DNA from: Gammaproteobacteria bacterium
Lineage (GTDB): Bacteria; Pseudomonadota; Gammaproteobacteria; Burkholderiales; Burkholderiaceae_C
DNA length: 39,494 nt
Assembly: GCA_025359085.1 (NCBI GenBank)
Contig: JANYHL010000070.1
Location: forward strand, 1-39,494
Reading direction: 5' to 3'
Shown: piece after piece, positions 8,740 through 17,015 of the stretch
Layout: each line of letters opens with the position of its first letter
Position numbering within the stretch: the first letter of the stretch is position 1
Translations under genes and position numbers: made by a program
The notes under the pieces: generated by a model
The model's database searches: none
Seen by the model: the letters and a program-made list of their open reading frames with translations, nothing else
Told to the model about the DNA's origin: nothing

Positions 8740-9084
8740 CTATTTGCTCAGGCAGTCTTTCATGAACGCCTTGCGCGCGTCGCCCTTGAGTACTTTTTCG
8801 CCCGCGTCCTTGTTGCAAGCCTTCATTTTTTCTTGCTGGGCCGCCTTCTTGCTCATCGGGGCAGCAGCTGCGGCAGTCGCTTCAGCGGCGGCGGGCTTGG
8901 CACTCAGACAAGCCTTCATGAAAGCTTTGCGCTCATCGCCTTTTTTGCCGGTGGCGTTCTTGTTGCACTGGCCCATCTTGGTTTGCTGCGGTGTCTTGGC
9001 GACAGCGGTGGGCGCATCAGCTGCGTAGGCCGTGCCCAGCGAAAGGGACAGGCCCATGGCAAGCAGAGTTAGTAACTTGTTCAT
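8740..9084 (-). CDS. PsiF-family small periplasmic protein
   Basis: A 114-residue protein with a clear Sec signal peptide (MNKLLTLLAMGLSLSLGTAYA, cut after AYA near residue 21). It has two copies of the PsiF repeat, each of the form KM-x-CN-K-x-A-...-KG-(D/E)-x-RKAFMK-x-CLS, at about residues 37-62 and 88-114, joined by an Ala-rich linker. Each repeat carries two cysteines. PsiF was named for phosphate-starvation induction in E. coli; its molecular role is unknown. The ATG at 9084 is preceded by AAAGGA. The gene stands alone between argS (divergent) and GT2 and has its own terminator. No Pho box was recognised in the 138 bases shared with argS. Confidence 0.88.
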   Translation of the reverse strand: MNKLLTLLAMGLSLSLGTAYAADAPTAVAKTPQQTKMGQCNKNATGKKGDERKAFMKACLSAKPAAAEATAAAAAPMSKKAAQQEKMKACNKDAGEKVLKGDARKAFMKDCLSK

Positions 9085-9222
9085 CGTAAATCCTTTAGTG
9101 AGGGGTTTGGAGGAGAATCGCGCACCTGATTCCAGCACACAACGCCCGGATTGGCAAACTTGATGACACAAGCCGATGCATCCTGGCCTTCCAGGGGTGC
9201 CATCGTCCCCTAAAATCAGCCG

Positions 9223-10908
9223 ATGCTCTCTGTAAAAATTGAATTGCTCGAAGCGCTGCGCCAGGCGCTGGAAAAATTGTCCCCTGGCGCGGGGTCCAAA
9301 GCCGTCTTTGAGTCGCCCAAGGTCGCTGCCCATGGCGATTTGGCGAGCACCGCTGCCATGCAGCTGGCCAAACCGCTCAAGCTCAACCCGCGTCAGCTGG
9401 CAGAGCAGTTGCGCACGCAATTGTTGCTGGCGCCGCCCGTTGCGCGTTGGGTCGAGGCGATCGACATTGCGGGTCCCGGTTTCCTCAACATCAAACTCAA
9501 GCCCGAGGCCAAGCAGCAAATTGTGCAGGAGGTGCTGGCGCAGGCGGCGCGGTTTGGCAACCAGGCCGACACCGGTAAACGCATGCTGGTGGAGTTTGTC
9601 TCGGCCAACCCGACCGGTCCCCTGCATGTGGGCCACGGCCGCCAGGCCGCCTTGGGGGACGCTATCTGCAATCTATACCAGACTCAGGGCTGGGCGGTCT
9701 ACCGTGAGTTCTATTACAACGATGCCGGCGTGCAGATTGGCACCTTGGCCAGCAGCACCCAGCTGCGCGCGCGGGGCTTCAAACCGGGCGACCCCGAGTG
9801 GCCGAGTGGCGAGAATGCCGCCGCTTACAACGGCGACTACATCGCCGACATTGCAGCTGACTATCTGGCCCAAAAGACGGTTCATTCAGACGACCGTGAA
9901 TTCACCGCCTGCGGCGATCTCGAGGCGCTGGACGACATGCGGCTGTTCGCAGTGGCCTACTTACGCCACGAACAGGATCTGGACCTGAAGGCGTTCGCCG
10001 TCCAGTTTGACAACTATTACCTGGAGTCCAGCCTGTACCTCAGCGGCCGGGTCGATGCCGTGGTTAAAAAACTGATCGATGCCGGCAAGACGTTTGAACA
10101 GGACGGCGCCTTGTGGTTGAAGACCACCGAGTACGGCGACGACAAGGACCGCGTCATGCGCAAGGGTGACGGCAGTTACACCTACTTTGTGCCCGATGTG
10201 GCCTACCACATCACCAAGTGGGAGCGTGGCTTTGAGAAAGTGGTCAACAGTCAGGACACCGACCACCACGGCACCATCGCCCGTGTCCGGGCCGGTCTGC
10301 AAGCGGCCAATGTGGGCATCCCCAAAGGCTACCCCGACTACGTGTTGCACACCATGGTGCGCGTGGTGCGCGGCGGCGAAGAAGTCAAAATTTCCAAGCG
10401 CGCCGGCAGCTACGTGACCTTGCGCGACCTGATCGAGTGGACCAGCAAGGATGCGGTGCGTTTCTTTTTGCTCAGCCGCAAGCCCGACACTGAATACACC
10501 TTTGATGTCGATCTGGCGGTGGCCAAGAACAACGACAACCCGGTCTATTACGTGCAGTACGCGCACGCCCGCATTTGCTCGGTGCTGACCGCCTGGGGCG
10601 GCGATGCTGGCGGCTTGCAGCAAGCCGACCTGACCCCCCTGCAAAGCCCGCAGGCCCTGGCGCTGCTGCTGCTGCTGGCCAAATACCCCGACATGCTGAC
10701 GGCCGCAGCGGCTGATTTTGCACCGCACGACGTCACCTTTTATCTGCGTGAGCTGGCGGCCTGCTACCACAGCTATTACGATGCGGAACGCATTTTGGTG
10801 GCTGACGAGGTAGTAAAACGCGCTCGCCTGGCACTGGTCGCGGCCACCGCGCAGGTGTTGCACAATGGCCTGGCGGTGCTGGGCGTGAGTGCCCCGCAAA
10901 AAATGTAA
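9223..10908 (+). CDS. argS: Arginyl-tRNA synthetase
   Basis: A 561-residue class I aminoacyl-tRNA synthetase that charges tRNA-Arg with arginine in the cytoplasm. The N-terminal Add1 domain spans about 1-110. The HIGH signature appears as HVGH at 135-138 after the family motif [11 protein letters not shown]. The KMSKS-like loop is KISKRAG starting near 389, and the anticodon-binding helical domain covers about 445-561, ending in the typical ...[14 protein letters not shown]. Length matches the bacterial family. The ATG at 9223 is the only good start. The stop codon abuts the first unit of a tandem 45-bp repeat, and the SPOR and dsbA genes follow on the same strand. Confidence 0.97.
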   Translation: MLSVKIELLEALRQALEKLSPGAGSKAVFESPKVAAHGDLASTAAMQLAKPLKLNPRQLAEQLRTQLLLAPPVARWVEAIDIAGPGFLNIKLKPEAKQQIVQEVLAQAARFGNQADTGKRMLVEFVSANPTGPLHVGHGRQAALGDAICNLYQTQGWAVYREFYYNDAGVQIGTLASSTQLRARGFKPGDPEWPSGENAAAYNGDYIADIAADYLAQKTVHSDDREFTACGDLEALDDMRLFAVAYLRHEQDLDLKAFAVQFDNYYLESSLYLSGRVDAVVKKLIDAGKTFEQDGALWLKTTEYGDDKDRVMRKGDGSYTYFVPDVAYHITKWERGFEKVVNSQDTDHHGTIARVRAGLQAANVGIPKGYPDYVLHTMVRVVRGGEEVKISKRAGSYVTLRDLIEWTSKDAVRFFLLSRKPDTEYTFDVDLAVAKNNDNPVYYVQYAHARICSVLTAWGGDAGGLQQADLTPLQSPQALALLLLLAKYPDMLTAAAADFAPHDVTFYLRELAACYHSYYDAERILVADEVVKRARLALVAATAQVLHNGLAVLGVSAPQKM

Positions 10909-11041
10909 ACCGATAATCTTGCGGGACAGACCTTCAGCTCTGTTCCCAACTAAACCGATAACCTTGCGGGACAGACCTTCAGCTCTGTCCCCAACTAAAC
11001 CGATAACCTTGCGGGACAGACCTTCAGCTCTGTCCCCAACT
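10907..11041 (+). repeat. Three tandem 45-bp units, each with a perfect hairpin
   Basis: Units at 10907-10951, 10952-10996 and 10997-11041. Units 2 and 3 are identical; unit 1 differs at two positions (T for C). Each unit holds the arms GGGACAGA and TCTGTCCC around the 8-base loop CCTTCAGC (for example 10968-10975 and 10984-10991). In unit 1 the change in the right arm still allows a G-U pair. No T-run follows, so they are not ordinary terminators. The first unit starts inside the argS stop codon. Confidence 0.95.
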
Positions 11042-11058
11042 GATTAGAAAGGGCAAGC

Positions 11059-11664
11059 ATGAAACAACAACGCGGTGGAACCATTCTGGGGTTCATCATG
11101 GGAGTCGTGGTGGGTCTCGGGGCGGCGCTGGCCGTGGCGGTTTACGTGACCAAGGTGCCCATTCCGTTTCTCAACAAGGGTCAAAATCGCTCGGCGGATC
11201 AGGACGTGGTCGAGTCCGAACGAAACAAGAACTGGGATCCCAACGCGCCTTTGTATGGCAAAAACCCGGCCAAACCGGCAGCACCTGTCAAGGCAGAGGA
11301 CCCGACGGGCGTTGACGCGGGTGCCGCCGCAGTGCCCGCTGCCAAGGGCGCGGAACTGAAGCCAGCCGTCTCTGCGGACCCCTTGGGGGACCTGGCCCAG
11401 GCGCGCGCGGCTGGCGCAGCGGCTGAACCGTTCTTCTATTTTGTACAAATCGGGGCCTTTCGCACGGCTGAAGACGCGGAAAGCCAGCGCGCCAAGTTGT
11501 CTCTCGGTGGCGTACAGGCCAAAGTGAGCGAGCGTGAACAGTCGGGCCGAACCTTGTTCCGGGTGCGCGTTGGTCCCCTCAGTAAAAAAGAAGAGGCTGA
11601 TAGCGTCAAGGAGAAACTCGAGGCCGCGGGTTACGAAACCGCACTGGTGCGGGTACAGCGCTAG
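11059..11664 (+). CDS. SPOR-domain cell-envelope protein (FtsN-like)
   Basis: A 201-residue single-pass membrane protein. A short basic N-terminus is followed by one membrane helix at about 10-29 (ILGFIMGVVVGLGAALAVAVYV), an Ala/Pro/Lys-rich periplasmic linker to about 125, and a SPOR domain at about 127-201 beginning FFYFVQIGAF and ending TALVRVQR. SPOR domains bind septal peptidoglycan with denuded glycan strands, so a role at the division site is likely. FtsN itself is usually longer. The ATG is preceded by GAAAGGG. It lies between argS and dsbA on the same strand, an arrangement known from other Burkholderiales. Confidence 0.87.
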   Translation: MKQQRGGTILGFIMGVVVGLGAALAVAVYVTKVPIPFLNKGQNRSADQDVVESERNKNWDPNAPLYGKNPAKPAAPVKAEDPTGVDAGAAAVPAAKGAELKPAVSADPLGDLAQARAAGAAAEPFFYFVQIGAFRTAEDAESQRAKLSLGGVQAKVSEREQSGRTLFRVRVGPLSKKEEADSVKEKLEAAGYETALVRVQR

Positions 11665-11725
11665 CGCGCCTGAACGTTGAACAATTGTCGACCCACTTGA
11701 TCCCACTATTTTTTTGGAGTGTTTA

Positions 11726-12397
11726 ATGATAAAACGTCGCGATTTTTCCTTGCGCTGCGGCGCAGCTTTGGCGGCCAGTGCCGGGGTGCTGCCAACGGCA
11801 GGGGCCCAGACCACCGTGCCGGTCCAGGGCAAGAAGCCCGAACTGGGCACCGACTACCTGCAATTGGACAAACGTGCGGCGGTGGAAGCCCCTGCCGGCA
11901 AAATTGAAGTCGTTGAATTTTTTTGGTACAGCTGCCCCCATTGCAGTGCCTTTGAGCCCACCTTTGAGGCCTGGAGCAAGAGCGTGCCCAAGGATGTGCT
12001 GGTGCGGCGGGTGCCGATTGCCTTTCGCGACGATTTTGCACCGCAACAGCGTCTGTTCTATGCCTTGGAGGCGATGGGCTTGCTTGAGCAACTGCACCGC
12101 AAAGTGTTTGCCGCCATTCATCTGGAAAAACAAAATCTGGCCAAAAGTGAGGCCATCGTGGATTGGGTGGTCAAACAGGGCGTCGACAAAGCCAAATTCC
12201 TGGAGCACTACAACTCGTTCTCGGTCTCGACCAAGACCAGTCGCGCCACCCAGCTGCAAAACGCCTACAAGGTTGAAGGGGTGCCCGCGCTGGGCGTTGG
12301 GGGGCGTTTTTACACCGATGGTTCACTCGCCAAGAGTATGGAGCGTTCGCTGCAAGTGGTTGAGTTTCTGATCGCGCAGGTTCGCAGCGGTCGCTGA
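11726..12397 (+). CDS. dsbA: Thiol:disulfide interchange protein DsbA
   Basis: A 223-residue periplasmic thioredoxin-fold oxidase that introduces disulfides into exported proteins and is normally re-oxidised by DsbB. The active site is CPHC at residues 70-73 in the context FFWYSCPHCSAFEP, and the cis-proline region is GVPALGVGGRFYTDG near the C-terminus. The signal peptide starts IKRRDFSLRCG, with a twin-arginine motif and a weak hydrophobic core ending in TAGAQ, so export by Tat is possible rather than Sec. The ATG at 11726 has GGAG seven bases upstream; an upstream in-frame TTG at 11714 lacks this. A 62-base space separates it from the SPOR gene. Confidence 0.92.
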   Translation: MIKRRDFSLRCGAALAASAGVLPTAGAQTTVPVQGKKPELGTDYLQLDKRAAVEAPAGKIEVVEFFWYSCPHCSAFEPTFEAWSKSVPKDVLVRRVPIAFRDDFAPQQRLFYALEAMGLLEQLHRKVFAAIHLEKQNLAKSEAIVDWVVKQGVDKAKFLEHYNSFSVSTKTSRATQLQNAYKVEGVPALGVGGRFYTDGSLAKSMERSLQVVEFLIAQVRSGR

Positions 12398-12564
12398 CAG
12401 AGTCGGCTGGCTGGCTCGGCCGTCGCGCAGTCACGCTGGCCTGGCCTTTGTGTTTACGCAAGGACCCGGCGCCAGAACACCGCCAGCATGCGGTCTATCG
12501 TCGGCACCTCAGGTCTTGATCGATCCGGGTAATTCTGATTGCCTTTCCAATGGACGGCAGCCGG

Positions 12565-12592
12565 TTTAGACACGGCTTCTGATCGTTACAAT
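12565..12592 (+). promoter_or_regulatory. Possible sigma-70 promoter for lptA
   Basis: TTTAGA at 12565-12570 and TACAAT at 12587-12592 with a 16-base spacer; start of transcription would be near 12599, leaving a leader of about 30 bases before the lptA ATG. The -10 match is good and the -35 weak. Confidence 0.35.
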
Positions 12593-12628
12593 GAAAAGAC
12601 AAGAATTTAATGCAAGATTCATGCCTTT

Positions 12629-13264
12629 ATGAAATCAACATCCTCCACTTTGCTCTTGCTCGCGGTCCTGGCTTTGTCCGGCGGGGTGGTCTGCGCGGAA
12701 CAAGCCGACCGCAACAAGCCCATGAACGTGGAAGCCGATACCTTGCGCTATGACGACACCAAAAAGACCAGCGTTTTTACCGGGCGTGTGGTCCTGACCA
12801 AAGGCACGATTCTGATCCGGGGCGCCCGCATTGAGGTGCGCCAGGATGTCGACGGTTTCCAGCATGGCCTGGTAACAGGCGAGCCCGGCAAACTGGCAGT
12901 GTTTCGCCAAAAGCGTGAAGGGCTGGACGAGTTTATTGAGGGCCAGGGCGAGAGTATCGAATACGACAGCCGCGCCGACAGCGTGAAATTTATCAAGCAG
13001 GCGCAGTTGCGTCGCTACCTGGGCGCGGCGCTGAACGACGAGATGAGCGGCGGCGTGATTGTTTACAACAACCGGACCGACGTGTTCACCATTGATGGCG
13101 GCGTGGCACAAGGAGCGCCCAGCGCAACAGGCGGGCGGGTGCGTGCCATGCTGACGCCCAAACCGGCTGCCGCCGCGGCCGCCGCGGCCACCCCCGCCAA
13201 TGCGGCGTCAACGCCCCCCGCTGCGCTGCGCGCCACCACGACGCTGGGCGGGGACCCCAAGTGA
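12629..13264 (+). CDS. lptA: LPS transport periplasmic protein LptA
   Basis: A 211-residue periplasmic protein of the OstA/LptA family. The signal peptide covers residues 1-23 (ending VVCA). The OstA_N beta-jellyroll lies at about 31-165, starting PMNVEADTLRYDD and running through GRVVLTKGTILIRGARIEV and DSRADSVKFIKQAQLRRY. LptA units bridge the inner-membrane LptBFGC complex and outer-membrane LptDE for lipopolysaccharide transfer. The C-terminal 45 residues are an Ala/Pro-rich tail, longer than in E. coli LptA. The stop overlaps the GTG of lptB (GTGA). No strong ribosome-binding site is seen before the ATG. lptC, often directly upstream in related genomes, is absent here; dsbA precedes instead. 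Confidence 0.92.
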   Translation: MKSTSSTLLLLAVLALSGGVVCAEQADRNKPMNVEADTLRYDDTKKTSVFTGRVVLTKGTILIRGARIEVRQDVDGFQHGLVTGEPGKLAVFRQKREGLDEFIEGQGESIEYDSRADSVKFIKQAQLRRYLGAALNDEMSGGVIVYNNRTDVFTIDGGVAQGAPSATGGRVRAMLTPKPAAAAAAAATPANAASTPPAALRATTTLGGDPK

Positions 13265-14058
13265 CGCCGGCTACCGTGGCCAGTCAGGCGCTGCTACGCA
13301 GCGATGGCCTCCATTGTGAGAGTCGGCTTGAAGTCAGCCACCTGCAAAAATTTTACGGCAGTCGCAAGGCGGTCAAGGATGTGTCGCTGGTGGTCTGCAA
13401 GGGCGAGGTGGTGGGTTTGCTGGGCCCCAACGGCGCGGGTAAAACGACCTCTTTTTACATGATTGTCGGCTTGGTGCATGCCAGCGCGGGCGACATCAAG
13501 ATCGATGGCCAGTCGGTGGAGCACCTGCCGATTCACCGCCGGGCCCGGCTGGGCCTGAGCTACCTGCCTCAGGAAGCCTCTATTTTTCGCAAGCTCAATG
13601 TGGAAGACAACGTGCGGGCCGTGCTGGAGTTGCAGCGTGACGAATCGGGCCAACCCTTGCGCAAGAATGAAATTGAAAAACGCCTGACTGCCCTGTTGCA
13701 AGATTTGCGGGTGGAGCACCTGCGGCAAACCCCGGCGCTGGCGCTGTCGGGCGGAGAGCGGCGTCGGGTCGAGATTGCGCGCGCCCTGGCCACGCAGCCG
13801 CGTTTCATTCTGCTCGATGAGCCGTTTGCCGGCATCGACCCGATCGCGGTGATCGAAATCCAGCGCATCATCAGTTTCCTCAAAAGTCGCGGCATCGGGG
13901 TGCTCATCACCGACCACAACGTGCGCGAAACGCTGGGTATTTGCGACCACGCCTACATCATCAGCGATGGCAGCGTGCTAGCCCAAGGCACCCCGGCCGA
14001 GATCGTCAACGATGCTGAAGTGCGCCGGGTGTACCTCGGCGAACACTTCAAAATGTAA
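13261..14058 (+). CDS. lptB: LPS export ABC transporter ATP-binding protein LptB
   Basis: A 265-residue cytoplasmic ATPase that powers lipopolysaccharide extraction by LptFG. Walker A is GPNGAGKTT at about 55-63, the Q-loop is YLPQEASIFRKL, the signature is LSGGERRR at about 162-169, Walker B with the catalytic glutamate is FILLDEPFAGID at about 182-193, and the switch histidine is in ITDHNVRET. The tail ends VYLGEHFKM as in other LptB proteins. The first 22 residues are an extra N-terminal stretch; the GTG start is chosen because it overlaps the lptA stop. It is followed by rpoN after a GC-rich leader. Confidence 0.96.
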   Translation: MTPATVASQALLRSDGLHCESRLEVSHLQKFYGSRKAVKDVSLVVCKGEVVGLLGPNGAGKTTSFYMIVGLVHASAGDIKIDGQSVEHLPIHRRARLGLSYLPQEASIFRKLNVEDNVRAVLELQRDESGQPLRKNEIEKRLTALLQDLRVEHLRQTPALALSGGERRRVEIARALATQPRFILLDEPFAGIDPIAVIEIQRIISFLKSRGIGVLITDHNVRETLGICDHAYIISDGSVLAQGTPAEIVNDAEVRRVYLGEHFKM

Positions 14059-14068
14059 ACAGAATATG

Positions 14069-14121
14069 GCCCCCACGCTTGTCACTGCGTGTACTGCGCT
14101 GCCCCCCGAGGAGGCGCCGCC
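14069..14121 (+). repeat. GC-rich leader of rpoN, likely a Comamonadaceae dispersed repeat
   Basis: The stretch after the lptB stop (CCCCCACGCTTGTCACTGCG, then TGCGCTGCCCCCCGAGGAGG) resembles short GC-rich intergenic repeats I remember from other Comamonadaceae genomes. Only one copy lies in this window, so repeat status is not shown by the sequence itself. It contains AGGAGG at 14109-14114. Confidence 0.4.
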
Positions 14122-15741
14122 GTGCTGGGCGCGGCGCGGCGCGGCGGCATGAAGCAAGGCCTGTCACTGCGGGTTTCGCAGCATCTGGCGCTGACGCCGC
14201 AATTGCAGCAGTCGATCCGGCTGTTGCAACTCTCCACGCTGGAGCTCAGCGCGGAGGTCGACCAGATGCTCGATGACAACCCGTTTCTGGAATTGACGGG
14301 CGACGAGTCGGTGCGCGAGGCGTTTGGGCTGGCGCAGGCGGATACCCCGGTCCGCGGCGAGGATCTGGATGCGGAGTACTCATCAAATTCAATAGCAGAC
14401 TATCAAGCAGAGACGAGGGCTACAGGCGAAAATGATCAAAATGTATCGCCACTCTCGGCCGACGATGCGCAAAGTTGGGACGGCGATGGTAGCGCCTACA
14501 TGGCGCCTGACGACAGCGAGTGGGGCGGTGACGCCAAAGCCCACAACAACAACCTCAACGGCGACAACGACACCGATGTGACCGAGCTGGCACGCACCCA
14601 GGTGTCGCTGCAAAGTCATCTGCACGCGCAGGCGCTGGCCTTGCGCCTGAGTGCCGAAGACCGCGCCGCCCTGCAGTTCCTGATTGAGTCGCTCAATGAC
14701 GACGGTTATCTGGAAGACACGCTGAGCTCACTCGCGGCCGGACTCGGCGCCAGCGATGAGGCGCAGTTGGAGCAACTGCTTCATCATTTCACGGTCGCCT
14801 TGGCGCTGCTGCAAAGTCTGGAGCCGGTGGGGGTGGGGGCGCGTGATCTGGCCGAGTGCCTGAGCCTGCAATTGCGCGCCTTGCTGCAGTTGGGGCGCGC
14901 CGACCCGATGCGCAACGCCGCCGTGCAGGTTGCCCTGCGCATTTGTGATCACCCCATGGAGCTGCTGGCCCGGCGGGATGTCAAGCGTCTGATGCTGCTC
15001 TGCAACGCGAGCGACGCGGCCGTGCGCGAAGCCATGGTGTTGATTGCTCGCCTGGAGCCCAAGCCGGGGCGGCGCTTTGTGAATGTCGAGCGCAACATCG
15101 TGGTGCCCGATGTGCTGGTGATTCAAGTGGGCCAGGGCGACCAGGTCAAATTTCAGGTACGCCTCAACACCGATGTGATGCCGCGCCTGCGCGTGCACGA
15201 CATCTACGCCAATGCGCTCAAGCAGCACAAGGGCGGCGGCAATGACGCATCCAGCTACGCCGCGCTGCAGCAGCGCCTGCAGGAGGCACGCTGGTTCATC
15301 AAGAACATCCAGCAGCGCTTTGACACCATCCTGCGCGTCAGCACCGCCATCGTCGAGCGGCAAAAAAGCTTTTTCACGCACGGCGAGCTGGCCATGCGTC
15401 CGCTGGTGCTGCGCGAGATTGCCGACGAGCTCGGCCTGCACGAGTCCACCATCAGCCGGGTGACGACCGCCAAGTACATGGCGACCCCGTTTGGCACCTT
15501 CGAGCTCAAGTATTTCTTTGGTTCCGGCCTGGGCACCGAGTCGGGCGGCAATGCGTCGAGCACGGCGGTACGGGCCTTGATCAAGCAATTTATCAGCGCC
15601 GAGAGCCCGGCCAAGCCGCTCAGTGACAACCAGTTGTCCGAGATGCTGAAAGAGCAGGGCATCGAATGCGCCCGCCGTACCGTGGCCAAATACCGCGAGG
15701 GGCTGCGCATTGCCCCCGCTTCCTTGAGAAAAACCTTGTGA
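14122..15741 (+). CDS. rpoN: RNA polymerase sigma-54 factor
   Basis: Sigma-54, which directs RNA polymerase to -24/-12 promoters opened by AAA+ activators. Region I is the Gln/Leu-rich activator-contact segment QHLALTPQLQQSIRLLQLS; an acidic linker (region II) follows; the core-binding domain covers about 165-370; the DNA-binding domain has a helix-turn-helix near HESTISRVTTAKYM and the RpoN box ARRTVAKYRE near the end. Two starts are possible. GTG 14122 (539 residues) has AGGAGG seven bases upstream. ATG 14149 (530 residues) fits the conserved family beginning MKQGLSLR but has no ribosome-binding site. At 14391-14427, in region II, the coding sequence is a copy of the dispersed repeat. The stop overlaps the next gene's GTG. 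hpf and ptsN, common downstream neighbours, are not here. Confidence 0.95.
   Translation: MLGAARRGGMKQGLSLRVSQHLALTPQLQQSIRLLQLSTLELSAEVDQMLDDNPFLELTGDESVREAFGLAQADTPVRGEDLDAEYSSNSIADYQAETRATGENDQNVSPLSADDAQSWDGDGSAYMAPDDSEWGGDAKAHNNNLNGDNDTDVTELARTQVSLQSHLHAQALALRLSAEDRAALQFLIESLNDDGYLEDTLSSLAAGLGASDEAQLEQLLHHFTVALALLQSLEPVGVGARDLAECLSLQLRALLQLGRADPMRNAAVQVALRICDHPMELLARRDVKRLMLLCNASDAAVREAMVLIARLEPKPGRRFVNVERNIVVPDVLVIQVGQGDQVKFQVRLNTDVMPRLRVHDIYANALKQHKGGGNDASSYAALQQRLQEARWFIKNIQQRFDTILRVSTAIVERQKSFFTHGELAMRPLVLREIADELGLHESTISRVTTAKYMATPFGTFELKYFFGSGLGTESGGNASSTAVRALIKQFISAESPAKPLSDNQLSEMLKEQGIECARRTVAKYREGLRIAPASLRKTL
14391..14427 (+). repeat. Dispersed 37-bp repeat, copy 2 (inside rpoN)
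   Basis: AATAGC at 14391-14396, exactly 19 bases ending in GACG, then AGGGCTACAGGC at 14416-14427. It lies in an AT-richer patch of the variable acidic linker and encodes SIADYQAETRATGE in the same frame as copy 1. Confidence 0.78.
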
Positions 15742-17015
15742 ACCAACTTCAACTCTTTTTGCCCTGCGCCGCTGGCGTGGAAGACTACCTGGCGCCCGAG
15801 GTGCTGCGCATCACCGGCTTGCCGCCGGGCTGCGTGACCAAGCAGCGCGGCGGCGTGGCCGTGCGAACCTCCCTGGCGCATGCAATGCTGCTCAACCTGC
15901 ACAGCCGTCTGGCGCAACGCGTGCTGGTGCTGCTGTCGTTCACCGAGTACCGCAACGAGCAGGACCTGTACCGCGCTGCCAGTGAAGTAGCCTGGGAGCG
16001 CTGGTTCACGCCGCGGGAAAGCATCAAAGTGGAGGTGACGGCGCAGCACAGCCCGCTGACGTCGCTCAACTTTGCCGCGCTCAAGATCAAGGACGCCGTG
16101 TGCGACCGTTTCCGCGTCACGGCGGGCGGCGTGCGCCCGGATGTCAATACCCAGTGGCCCGATGTGCGCATCTACACCCACCTGAGCACCGACAGCTGCT
16201 CGCTCTACATCGACACTTCGGGCGAGCCCCTGTTCAAGCGCGGCTGGCGCGAAGACAAGGGCGACGCGCCCTTGAAGGAAACACTGGCCGCCGCCATGCT
16301 GGCCGCCAGTGGCTGGGCCGATGGTGACGCCGATCTGCTGCCGCTGTACGACCCCTGCTGCGGCAGCGGTACGATTGTGATCGAAGCGGCGCAGATCGCC
16401 TGCAATATTGCGCCCGGCTCATTGCGTCGTTTTGCTTTCGAGAAGTATCTGCCGTTTCGCCGTGCCGAGTGGGACGCCATCAAGAAGGAAGCGAAGGACG
16501 CCGAGGTGCTGCGGGAACCGGGTCAAAAACCCCTTATTTTCGGGAGTGACGTGGCGCACCGCATGGTCGATTTCGCCCAGCGCAACGCGCAGCGCGCCGG
16601 CGTGGCCGACGTGATCGAGTTTCGCGGCGGCGACGCCTTGCAACGCATGCCGCCTATCGATATCCCCGGCGTCATGCTGCTCAACCCGCCGTATGGTGAG
16701 CGCATCGAGGTCGCCGGTGTGGCCAAAGGAGCAGGCCACGCGGGCCGTCAGTTTGATGAGGAGGATGCCCAGGCCGGTCGGTTTGGCGCCCGCGAGTTGC
16801 CCCAGACGCAAGAAGGGGGCGAGTTCTTCAGCCAGTTGGCCAGCCACTGGAAGAAGAACTACCCCGGCTGGAGCGCCTGGATACTCACGCCCGACCTGAA
16901 ACTGCCCGGCAAAATGCGCCTTAAAGAAGCGCGCCGGGTGCCGATGTGGAACGGCCCGATCGAGTGCCGCCTGTTCCGCTTTGACATGGTGAAGGGCTCG
17001 GCGCGGGCAATATGA
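15738..17015 (+). CDS. THUMP-domain class I SAM-dependent RNA methyltransferase
   Basis: A 425-residue protein resembling the N-terminal (RlmL) half of E. coli YcbY, which makes m2G2445 in 23S rRNA. Residues 1-55 form the ferredoxin-like start (LFLPCAAGVEDYLAPEV), a THUMP domain lies at about 60-165, and a Rossmann methyltransferase at about 180-410 has DPCCGSGTIVIEAA (motif I) and the catalytic motif NPPY at 316-319. The GTG at 15738 overlaps the rpoN stop, and the stop overlaps the PIN gene's ATG. A polar insert near 345-370 follows the NPPYGER motif. Target site assignment to 23S rRNA is by family. Confidence 0.87.
   Translation: MNQLQLFLPCAAGVEDYLAPEVLRITGLPPGCVTKQRGGVAVRTSLAHAMLLNLHSRLAQRVLVLLSFTEYRNEQDLYRAASEVAWERWFTPRESIKVEVTAQHSPLTSLNFAALKIKDAVCDRFRVTAGGVRPDVNTQWPDVRIYTHLSTDSCSLYIDTSGEPLFKRGWREDKGDAPLKETLAAAMLAASGWADGDADLLPLYDPCCGSGTIVIEAAQIACNIAPGSLRRFAFEKYLPFRRAEWDAIKKEAKDAEVLREPGQKPLIFGSDVAHRMVDFAQRNAQRAGVADVIEFRGGDALQRMPPIDIPGVMLLNPPYGERIEVAGVAKGAGHAGRQFDEEDAQAGRFGARELPQTQEGGEFFSQLASHWKKNYPGWSAWILTPDLKLPGKMRLKEARRVPMWNGPIECRLFRFDMVKGSARAI

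Noticed and set aside
10907-11041. The hairpins after argS as a terminator
   Set aside because: No T-run follows any of the three stems and the units are tandem copies of one sequence.
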